From assembly GCA_964645285.1 (NCBI GenBank), contig CAZYDR010000114.1, forward strand, positions 1-11,312: a DNA stretch of 11,312 bases, in the 5' to 3' direction. Made by a program: the position numbers and the translations under genes. The stretch is from JAYZAP01 sp964645285 (GTDB taxonomy: Bacteria; Pseudomonadota; Alphaproteobacteria; JAAXGF01). The notes under the pieces are model-generated. The model saw only the letters and a program-made list of their open reading frames with translations. It searched no databases and was not told where the DNA came from. Of this stretch, positions 1 to 5,306 are shown one piece after another (position 1 is the first letter of the stretch; every line of letters starts with the position of its first letter).

Positions 1-452
1 CCGGCTTCGGTCAGCGTCGTCGCGTCGGCCATGGTGAACGGCACGTCGAGAATGCGGGCGAGGGTCTGAGCCAGCAGGGTCTTGCCGCAGCCGGTCGGGC
101 CAAGGAGCACGATGTTAGACTTGGCGAGTTCGACGTCGTTGGACTTGGTGCCGTGGTTGAGCCGCTTGTAGTGGTTGTGAACCGCCACCGACAAAACCTT
201 CTTGGCGTGGAACTGACCAATCACGTAGTCGTCGAGAACCTGGCAGATATCCATCGGGGTCGGCACCCCGTCACGGGACTTGACCAGGGTGTTCTTGTGC
301 TCTTCACGGATGATGTCCATGCAGAGTTCGACGCATTCGTCGCAGATGTAGACAGTCGGCCCGGCAATGAGCTTACGGACCTCGTGCTGACTCTTTCCGC
401 AGAACGAGCAGTACAAGGTGTTCTTCGAATCGCCGCCACTGGACTTATTCAT
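1..452 (-). CDS. clpX: ATP-dependent Clp protease ATP-binding subunit ClpX (N-terminal part, cut by window edge)
   Basis: ClpX is the AAA+ unfoldase that recognises tagged or misfolded proteins and threads them into the ClpP chamber in the cytosol. The first 150 codons are present; the gene continues past the left edge. The N-terminal zinc-binding domain shows its four cysteines, C15, C18, C37 and C40, in the order CSFCGKS...YICDEC. A family-typical linker follows (PTPMDICQVLDDYVIGQ, about 64-80). The Walker A loop GPTGCGKT is at 118-125, and the visible end is the ADATTLTEAG stretch. The ATG at 452 is chosen because it gives the usual start just before the zinc finger and has an AGGGG ribosome binding site 8 bases upstream. 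It lies 186 bases downstream of clpP on the same strand, so it may be co-transcribed but probably also has its own promoter. Identification is secure; only the truncation limits it. Confidence 0.97.
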   Translation of the reverse strand, partial: MNKSSGGDSKNTLYCSFCGKSQHEVRKLIAGPTVYICDECVELCMDIIREEHKNTLVKSRDGVPTPMDICQVLDDYVIGQFHAKKVLSVAVHNHYKRLNHGTKSNDVELAKSNIVLLGPTGCGKTLLAQTLARILDVPFTMADATTLTEA

Positions 453-485
453 TGTCACTACCCCTAGGCCGCCGCATAGAATCGC

Positions 486-515
486 ATTTTACCGAACACT
501 TACGGCTCTACACAA
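486..515 (-). promoter_or_regulatory. candidate clpX promoter with flanking direct repeat
   Basis: On the minus strand TTGTGT (515-510) and TAAAAT (491-486) are separated by 18 bases, which puts a start site about 27 bases before the clpX ATG. The -10 matches sigma-70 consensus at 5 of 6 bases; the -35 is weak. A second, weaker candidate lies upstream (TTGGAA 584-579, TATAGG 560-555, 18-base spacer). The 9-mer AGTGTTCGG abuts the -10 (500-492) and recurs just upstream of the -35 (534-526). This is a consensus match by eye only. Confidence 0.35.
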
Positions 516-638
516 CCATTGAAAGCCGAACACTCTAACGGACTAAATTCAGATCCTATACCGATCCCGCCACGGACCTTCCAACACCACCACATGATGG
601 CGTGAGCACAATCATAGAGCACCTCGGTCAAAGAAGCG

Positions 639-1295
639 TTAATCGTCCTTCTTTTTCGATTTGCTATCGCCACCGTCTTCGCTCTCGGGGCGGCTCGAAA
701 CCACCTCATCAATAAGGCCGAAATCCTTGGCCGCCTCGGGGGTCATGAACCGGTCGCGGTCCATGCTCTCCTCGATCTTGGCGAGTTTCTGGCCGGTATG
801 CATGGCGTAGATCTCGTTGAGACGCGCCCGGGTCGCGATGATCTCGCGGGCATGAATTTCAATATCCGTCGCTTGACCCTGAGCCCCGCCGGAAGGCTGA
901 TGCGTCATGATACGGGCATTGGGCAACGCGAACCGTTGGCCCGCCGCGCCGGCAGCCAGCAACAACGATCCCATGGACGCCGCCTGACCGATGCACAACG
1001 TCGCAATCGGCGGGCGGACGTATTGCATGGTGTCGTATACTGCCAGTCCGGAGGTGACAACGCCGCCCGGTGAATTGATGTAGAACGAAATCTCCTTGGT
1101 CGGATTTTCCGCCTCAAGAAACAAGAGCTGCGCGGTGACCACGCTGGCGACTCCGTCGTCGATCGGTCCGGTGAGGAAAATAATGCGTTCCTTCAGCAGC
1201 CGCGAATAGATGTCATAGGACCGTTCGCCACGGGCGGTCTGTTCGACCACCATGGGAACGAGGTAGTTCATATAAGTTTCGGTAGGGTCAGCCAT
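639..1295 (-). CDS. clpP: ATP-dependent Clp protease proteolytic subunit ClpP
   Basis: ClpP is the serine peptidase that forms the tetradecameric degradation chamber for ClpX and ClpA. The 218-residue length is normal for a proteobacterial ClpP. The catalytic triad is visible: Ser107 in GQAASMG, His132 in IMTHQPSG, and Asp181 in DRDRFM. The Ser-His and His-Asp spacings (25 and 49) match those of E. coli ClpP. The family stretch FYINSPGG lies at 71-78. The C-terminus is a hydrophilic Ser/Asp/Lys tail (about 201-218) beyond the core fold. The ATG at 1295 has a purine-rich AAGAGAG 4 bases upstream. It lies between tig and clpX on the same strand, in the order usual for alphaproteobacteria; lon would be expected beyond clpX, outside the window. 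Nothing looks damaged. Confidence 0.98.
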   Translation of the reverse strand: MADPTETYMNYLVPMVVEQTARGERSYDIYSRLLKERIIFLTGPIDDGVASVVTAQLLFLEAENPTKEISFYINSPGGVVTSGLAVYDTMQYVRPPIATLCIGQAASMGSLLLAAGAAGQRFALPNARIMTHQPSGGAQGQATDIEIHAREIIATRARLNEIYAMHTGQKLAKIEESMDRDRFMTPEAAKDFGLIDEVVSSRPESEDGGDSKSKKKDD

Positions 1296-1397
1296 GGTGC
1301 TCTCTTCAAATTAGGGCGGGGCAACGATTCGCCGCTCACCTTACCTCTGCCATGTTAACGGGCCGCTAAGCCGCTGGGTCGGATCGATCGATATTCG

Positions 1398-2858
1398 TCA
1401 GTCGGCCTTTTTCTTGGCGGGCTTCTTCTTGGCAGCCGGCTTCTTCGCCGCGGCTTTCTTGGCCGAGGCCTTTTTTGGTGCTACCTTCTTCTTTGCCGTC
1501 GGCTTCTTGTTTTTCTTTGCCGTGTCTTCGGCCGGCTCGGCATCAGGATCGCGAACAAGCTCTTCTATGGATATGGGCTGTTCGGTCACCATGGTTTTCT
1601 CGATGATCAGATCGACAACCTTTTCCTCGAACAAGGGCGCGCGCAATTCGGCCAATGCTTCGGGGTTCTCGCGGTAGAAGTTGACGACCATTTCCTCCTG
1701 GCCGGGAAAGGCCCGGGCCCGCTCCATGACGGCGCGGCCGATTTCGTCCTGCTCGACCGTGACGTTATTGATCTGCCCGATCTCCGACAACAACAGGCCC
1801 AGGCGTACCCGGCGCTCGGCGATGGTGCGGTATTCAACACGGAGTTCGTCGTCGTTCCGTCCGGCATCCGAGGGATCAGCTTCGTTCTTCTCTCGACCCT
1901 CTTCGACCCGCTTCCAAATAGCTTCGAACTCGGCATCGACCATGCCGTCGGGCACCGGGAAGTCATAGCGATCAGACAACACGTCGAGCAACGAACGCTT
2001 GAGGCGTGATCGGGCCAAGCCAGCATAGTCTTCACTCATCTGCTTGGTGACGGTTTCGCGCATGGCGGCGAGATCGTCGAAACCATGGCCCTTGGCGAAA
2101 TCGTCACCGATGGTGACGGCTTCGGCTTCCTGGATTTCCTTTACATCGACTTCAAAGACCGCGTCCTTGCCGACCAGATCTTCGTTCATGTAGGCCTCGG
2201 GAAACGCCAGCTTGACCGCGACGTGATCGCCCGGCTTGGTCCCGATAAGCTGTTCCTCGAAACCTTCGATGAACGAGCTGGAGCCCAGTTCGAGCACATG
2301 GTCGGTCGCTGTGCCGCCTTCGAACTCGACGCCATCGACAGAGCCGACGAAATCGATTTTTAGGGCGTCGCCTTTCTTGGACTTGCGGGCTTTCTCCACG
2401 GTGACGAAATTCTTTTGGCTGGTGGCCAGACGTTCGATCGCCTCATCGACCTCGGTCTCGGGAATTTCCGGCACCAGGTTGGTCAGTTCAATATCATCGA
2501 AATCACCAGGCACGATGTCCGGCAGCACCTCAAGTTCCATGGTGTATTCGAGATCGTCGCCGTCATCGAATTTAACCACCTGGATACGGGGTTGTACGGC
2601 CGGCCGCAGGTTCTGCTCGGCCATGGCCTGGGATGAGGTTTGGTTTACCGCCTGCTCAAGAATCTCGCCGCGCAGGCTGTCGCCATAGCGCTGACGGAGC
2701 AGTGAAACCGGGACCTTTCCGGGCCTGAAGCCAGGAATGTTCGCGGTTTTGCTTAATTCGCTGAGGCGGCTATCGATTCTGGTTTCGATATCCTTGGCGT
2801 CTACGACGACCTTAAATTCGCGCTTAAGGCCATCGGCGCTGGTCTGAGTGACTTCCAT
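1398..2858 (-). CDS. tig: trigger factor (ribosome-associated chaperone and peptidyl-prolyl isomerase)
   Basis: Trigger factor binds the ribosome exit tunnel and shields nascent chains. The protein has 486 residues. The N-terminal ribosome-binding domain carries the signature GFRPGKVP at 43-50. The FKBP-like PPIase domain spans about 161-240 (KKGDALKIDFVGSVDG, then SSFIEGFEEQLIG and AVFEVDVKEIQ). The helical C-terminal chaperone domain runs to about 435. Beyond it is a roughly 40-residue tail made almost only of Lys, Ala and Pro (about 447-485), resembling histone H1 tails. It is encoded by simple repetitive DNA. E. coli trigger factor, at about 430 residues, lacks this tail; similar basic tails occur in some alphaproteobacterial homologues. 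The gap to clpP is 102 bases. The start is set by the conserved MEVTQTSADGLKREF beginning; no strong ribosome binding site precedes it. Confidence 0.97.
   Translation of the reverse strand: MEVTQTSADGLKREFKVVVDAKDIETRIDSRLSELSKTANIPGFRPGKVPVSLLRQRYGDSLRGEILEQAVNQTSSQAMAEQNLRPAVQPRIQVVKFDDGDDLEYTMELEVLPDIVPGDFDDIELTNLVPEIPETEVDEAIERLATSQKNFVTVEKARKSKKGDALKIDFVGSVDGVEFEGGTATDHVLELGSSSFIEGFEEQLIGTKPGDHVAVKLAFPEAYMNEDLVGKDAVFEVDVKEIQEAEAVTIGDDFAKGHGFDDLAAMRETVTKQMSEDYAGLARSRLKRSLLDVLSDRYDFPVPDGMVDAEFEAIWKRVEEGREKNEADPSDAGRNDDELRVEYRTIAERRVRLGLLLSEIGQINNVTVEQDEIGRAVMERARAFPGQEEMVVNFYRENPEALAELRAPLFEEKVVDLIIEKTMVTEQPISIEELVRDPDAEPAEDTAKKNKKPTAKKKVAPKKASAKKAAAKKPAAKKKPAKKKAD
1401..1520 (-). repeat. 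low-complexity Lys/Ala-coding repeat in the tig tail
   Basis: This stretch is dominated on the plus strand by repeated TTCTT, GGCTTCTT and GGC units, and on the minus strand by AAG and GCC codons. They encode imperfect units of the type AAKK, PAKK and KKPT. It is in frame with tig throughout, so it is part of the gene. Such DNA commonly varies in copy number between strains. Confidence 0.8.
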
Positions 2859-2995
2859 CTGACGTTCAACTACCGTTTTGTTTTATGACATCCCTGCCCG
2901 TCAGGCATTTCCAAGCCAGTGCAGCTGGCAGCCGCCGGGTAGGTCGTCGGATTTACGTGGCGCAGAATGATGCGCCGCCTTTGGTGTGGCACGCG

Positions 2996-3024
2996 GATTT
3001 ACCCGGATTCACAGCCGCCGTCAA
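2996..3024 (-). promoter_or_regulatory. weak candidate promoter upstream of tig
   Basis: TTGACG (3024-3019) and TAAATC (3001-2996) on the minus strand are separated by 17 bases. The -35 is good (5 of 6) and the -10 poor (3 of 6). Use of it would give a leader of roughly 130 bases before tig. The 231-base gap 2859-3089 otherwise shows a 6-bp hairpin (GGCGCA/TGCGCC, 2959-2976) and no gene or RNA that I recognise. Confidence 0.22.
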
Positions 3025-3089
3025 ACTCTCTCGCCGCGCGCTGTCGCGCCGATTTGGCGTTCGGGGTCGAGATCGAGGGTAAGAATGCG

Positions 3090-3618
3090 TTACTTGACGG
3101 ACTTGGCGACCGCAAAGCCCATGATGGCAACCGCGACGACGCCGAGGGGAATGAGCCAGCCCTCTTCCAATTCATCCCGGGTAAGACGGAGCCCCCTTGA
3201 TCTGCTCGTCCACACTGGAACCATTGAGATAAAGGCTTGTCGTGCCGTCGATTCCGAGACGGAAATCAAAGCTCTCGCGCGCCACCGTAAAGGGGTCGCC
3301 GCCCAACGCCGATGTGGAACTGTAGGTACCGAAGTTATCGTTGTGTCCGGTATACCCCACGTAATCACGTCCGGTGCCGGCGCTGAGGCCAAGCCTTGGT
3401 GTCGCTTCGACCGCGGTCTGGCCGCCGAACGGAATCGAGAAATAGATCTGCGCACTGGTCTCGTTCGAACGGTCAAAGCCAAAGGCCTCGCCGGACAGCA
3501 AAACAAACAGCGCGGTAAATAGTACGGATAGCTTCTTCGTCGGGAACGCCCCCGTTAAACCCCTAGTTGGCGACGATTTATAACCGAGGCCGAGAGACAA
3601 GGCTACCCTGTATTGCAC
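3090..3618 (-). pseudogene. small exported/membrane protein gene, apparently frameshifted (pseudogene or sequencing error)
   Basis: I do not recognise the family. The first reading frame encodes a clear signal peptide (KKLSVLFTALFVLLSGEAFG, codons 3537-3478), then a Gly/Thr/Ser-rich, probably beta-structured region containing AQIYFSIPFGG and TPRLGLSAGTG. That frame ends soon after VDEQIKG. Skipping one G in the G5 run (plus-strand C5, 3192-3196) continues into LRLTRDELEEGW and a hydrophobic helix (LIPLGVVAVAIMGFAVA) ending at TAA 3090. Joined, this gives about 149 residues from the signal-peptide start: signal peptide, soluble domain, C-terminal membrane anchor. The expected start position has ACG (3540-3538) rather than ATG directly before the KKLS stretch. 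The only in-frame alternatives upstream are TTG 3600 and GTG 3618, and the latter sets the outer bound given here. A TATAAA (3582-3577) lies between them. The missing ATG and the frameshift together favour decay. Confidence 0.55.
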
Positions 3619-3667
3619 TGGCTGCCGCCGCGCGTTTCGCTACCCAACGCCTCATCGCGCCATTTTC

Positions 3668-3679
3668 GTTAACCATAAC
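3668..3679 (+). promoter_or_regulatory. CtrA half-site-like palindromic motif
   Basis: GTTAACCATAAC has inverted arms GTTA/TAAC and contains TTAACCAT (3669-3676), the half-site reported for the alphaproteobacterial cell-cycle regulator CtrA. It lies between the outward-facing broken exported-protein gene and the 51-codon ORF, about 100 bases before the latter. A single 8-mer match can be chance. Confidence 0.2.
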
Positions 3680-3780
3680 GCAGGTTCGAGAAGCAGGTTT
3701 CCACCGCGCCACCAAAATCACGCCATGGCGACGCTTCGGCATGCGCCACAGAGGAATGCAAGTCGTCACGGGAGACAACA

Positions 3781-3936
3781 ATGGCTCCGCAAATCGTTTC
3801 GACCCCCGCTTCGGGTATGGCTCACCAGCCCGACACCGCAACCGCGGCCCAGGAGCAAGGCGACCTACGCGACAACACCGCCAACGACGCGGATTACACG
3901 GATAGCCGTCTGGTCGCCGAGCTGTTCGACGATTAA
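3781..3936 (+). CDS. small acidic protein of unknown function (51 aa)
   Basis: This ATG-to-TAA frame of 51 codons is preceded by GGGAG (3770-3774) with a 6-base spacer to the ATG, a good Shine-Dalgarno site. The product begins MAPQIVSTPASG and ends in an Asp-rich segment (DNTANDADYTDSRLVAELFDD, about residues 31-51). The C-terminus could form a short acidic helix. There is no signal peptide, membrane segment or Cys cluster. Third codon positions are mostly G or C, like the real genes here. It ends 6 bases from the convergent GYD gene, filling the gap exactly. I know no family for it and infer no function. It could be spurious, but the ribosome binding site and fit make it the best candidate for a gene in this stretch. 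Confidence 0.5.
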   Translation: MAPQIVSTPASGMAHQPDTATAAQEQGDLRDNTANDADYTDSRLVAELFDD

Positions 3937-3942
3937 TCCGGG

Positions 3943-4236
3943 TTATGACAGGCCGGCGATAATGTCGTGGGTCGCCTGGGAATCGAAGGCTTTCATGGTC
4001 GTCATCCTGACATAGCCCATCTTGCACATGGTCAAGGCGAAGGTCGCCGCGGCCTCGGCGCTCGGCACTTCGTAGATGACAACAAAGTCATAGGCCCCCA
4101 TGACCATGTACGACTGCTTCATTTCACCGCCAAGGCTCTTGAGCGTGGCGCGTCCGACATCGGTTCGCTTACTCGCGTCCGCGACCGAGGCGATACCCTT
4201 GTCGGTATAATTTATCAGGGCGATGTAAGTTTCCAT
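3943..4236 (-). CDS. GYD domain-containing protein
   Basis: The 97-residue product matches the small GYD-domain family, a dimeric ferredoxin-like fold of about 95-100 residues with no established general function. The start METYIALINYTDKGIAS, the middle GGEMKQSYMVMGAYDFVVIYE (family GxYD motif near 47-50) and the end MGYVRMTTMKAFDSQ are typical. The ATG at 4236 has GAGG 8 bases upstream. It follows the VOC-fold gene by 16 bases on the same strand, so the two are probably co-transcribed and may act on related substrates. Function is not assignable from sequence. Confidence 0.88.
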   Translation of the reverse strand: METYIALINYTDKGIASVADASKRTDVGRATLKSLGGEMKQSYMVMGAYDFVVIYEVPSAEAAATFALTMCKMGYVRMTTMKAFDSQATHDIIAGLS

Positions 4237-4252
4237 TGGATTGCCTCATCCT

Positions 4253-4645
4253 TTAATGGCGCGGCCCATGGACCGGCGCTTTGCGGTCGCTTGAGACCAG
4301 TTGCAGGCGCCAGCCGTCGGGGTCGCGCAAATTGACATTGGTGCGCCCCGTCGAGGCCACGTAGCCAGGTTCCTCGGCCGACTCGACGCCGGCGGCGCGC
4401 AACGCCTCATGGGCCGCCTCCGCATCATCGACCCGAAAAGCGATGTGATTGACGCCGATGACCTCCTCGTCGGTAACCTGATGGAGTTCGAAGATGGGAA
4501 ACGCCTGTCCCGGAATACCCATTTCCACGGAATCGCCGTGGTGGGTGGTGCGTGTCAGCAACTCGAAACCGAGGGTTTCGAGGAACCCGATATATTCATC
4601 CAGATTCCGCACGATCAGCTCAATGTGGTCAACGCCGCGTATCAT
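4253..4645 (-). CDS. VOC (glyoxalase/bleomycin resistance/extradiol dioxygenase) family protein
   Basis: The 130-residue product has the paired beta-alpha-beta-beta-beta modules of the vicinal oxygen chelate fold. Candidate metal ligands fall at the expected places: His7 (VDHIEL), Glu53 (FPIFELHQ), His67 (GVNHIAFRV) and Gln115 (WRLQLV). Gln replaces the more usual final Glu. The DPDGWRLQL motif (108-116) is the common VOC C-terminal signature. The fold covers lactoylglutathione lyases, epimerases, dioxygenases and resistance proteins, so the substrate is open; the length fits a small isomerase/lyase-type member. The ATG at 4645 has a strong GGAGGG site. It is the first gene of a pair with the GYD gene. 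Confidence 0.88.
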   Translation of the reverse strand: MIRGVDHIELIVRNLDEYIGFLETLGFELLTRTTHHGDSVEMGIPGQAFPIFELHQVTDEEVIGVNHIAFRVDDAEAAHEALRAAGVESAEEPGYVASTGRTNVNLRDPDGWRLQLVSSDRKAPVHGPRH

Positions 4646-4710
4646 TCGTCGCCCTCCGTTTGCGATTCGATGGCACGAACATAACCACGGGCTGCAACAA
4701 ATCGCTAGCT

Positions 4711-5007
4711 GTGGTTCAATGGGCCAGCGATTCGAAGCCGGTCAACACAGGTCGTCCTCATGAAGCGCCTTCGCCTTGCGGCGATCCGGAAACTCAGTTC
4801 AAGGCCAGCCAGATACTGGAATCTGGCGCCTCGGGCATGGCGGCCGACCCGGTGGCCGCCTACGCCTGGTACGCCATTGCCGCGGCCCGGGGATTCGAGC
4901 CCGCCGCCGCCAAACGCGACGCCCTTGCGGCGGAATTATCAACCTACCAGCTCAGCGAAGCCGGCCGCATCGCCTCAACCTGGCCGCCCTCGTCCTGCGA
5001 GAACTAG
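4711..5007 (+). CDS. short Sel1-like repeat protein or remnant
   Basis: The frame ending at TAG 5007 encodes one clear Sel1-type helical repeat: ETQFKASQILESGASGMAAD, then PVAAYAWYAIAAARGFEPAA. A C-terminal helix follows (KRDALAAELSTYQLSEAGRIASTW), as is common at the ends of Sel1 proteins, which mediate protein-protein contacts. Such proteins normally carry several repeats and often a signal peptide; here there is one. The start is uncertain. GTG 4711 gives 98 residues but has no convincing ribosome binding site, and the first 23 residues look non-conserved. An ATG at 4760 in another frame begins MKRLRLAA, which looks signal-peptide-like but runs into Pro/Arg-rich shadow sequence. The simplest reading is the intact 3' end of a decayed or truncated Sel1 gene; a genuinely short protein is possible. 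Confidence 0.45.
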   Translation: MVQWASDSKPVNTGRPHEAPSPCGDPETQFKASQILESGASGMAADPVAAYAWYAIAAARGFEPAAAKRDALAAELSTYQLSEAGRIASTWPPSSCEN

Positions 5008-5039
5008 GCGGTCGCAAACGAGTTGATTACCCAAGAGTT

Positions 5040-5061
5040 CCAGCGGTCATTTGACCGCTGG
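5040..5061. repeat. perfect inverted repeat (hairpin) after the Sel1-like ORF
   Basis: CCAGCGGTCA (5040-5049) and TGACCGCTGG (5052-5061) are perfect inverted copies around two bases, giving a 9-bp stem with an ATTT loop. It begins 33 bases after the Sel1-like stop codon and could act as a terminator. No T-tract follows on either strand, so rho-independent termination is unproven. Confidence 0.6.
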
Positions 5062-5069
5062 CAAGCGCG

Positions 5070-5164
5070 CCATTCTGTTTACAACAGGATGGGCGTCGCC
5101 GACCGTTCGGCGCCAGCCCGCGTGGCGCTTGAACGCCCATCTGTCATTGCTTGATGACAGATGG
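5070..5164. repeat. cluster of inverted repeats with alternative pairings
   Basis: Three hairpins follow one another. The first is CCATTCTGTT/AACAGGATGG (5070-5079 with 5083-5092, one G-T pair). The second is CGCCGA/TCGGCG (5097-5102 with 5107-5112, 4-base loop). The third is a perfect 11-bp stem CCATCTGTCAT/ATGACAGATGG (5137-5147 with 5154-5164, 6-base loop). The segment 5084-5096 can also pair with 5133-5144 (ACGCCCATCTGT, one bulged G), which would exclude the first and third hairpins. The last stem ends 9 bases from the tRNA 3' end and may terminate or trim its transcript. Confidence 0.6.
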
Positions 5165-5173
5165 TTATAAAGG

Positions 5174-5258
5174 TGGTGCGGACGAAGGGACTCGAACCCC
5201 CACTCCTTTCGGAACCAGATCCTAAATCTGGCGCGTCTACCAATTCCGCCACGTCCGC
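5174..5258 (-). tRNA. tRNA-Leu (anticodon UAG)
   Basis: The minus strand folds as an 85-base class II tRNA. The acceptor stem is GCGGACG/CGTCCGC (5258-5252 with 5184-5178), the discriminator is A at 5177, and CCA is encoded at 5176-5174. The anticodon stem CCAGA/TCTGG encloses loop TTTAGGA, giving anticodon TAG (5224-5222), which reads CUA and probably other CUN codons. A long variable arm (CCGAAAGGAG) and the T arm with GGTTCGAGTCC are present, as expected for leucine. Every element is intact. Confidence 0.97.
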
Positions 5259-5267
5259 GTTAGGCGC

Positions 5268-5295
5268 TCTATACCACGCTCCGGGGTCGCGCCAA
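5268..5295 (-). promoter_or_regulatory. promoter of tRNA-Leu
   Basis: TTGGCG (5295-5290) and TATAGA (5273-5268) are separated by 16 bases. They are followed by a GC-rich stretch, and the tRNA 5' end lies 9 bases after the -10. It sits in the 48-base gap after the malonyl-CoA decarboxylase stop. Placement directly before a stable RNA gene makes it likely, although operon read-through could also supply the tRNA. Confidence 0.5.
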
Positions 5296-5306
5296 TAGTC
5301 TCGGCC

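Noticed and set aside
1383..1392. ATCGATCGAT palindrome between tig and clpP
   Set aside because: A 10-base simple palindrome next to the tig stop codon, with no T-tract and no known operator resemblance; likely chance.
1296..1397. possible terminator or promoter between tig and clpP
   Set aside because: Only a direct AGCGGC repeat and no convincing hairpin or spaced -35/-10 pair; read-through from tig is simpler.
3578..4027. 149-codon open frame on the minus strand
   Set aside because: It overlaps the GYD gene and the small ORF in another frame; the product is Arg/Pro-rich with no ribosome binding site.
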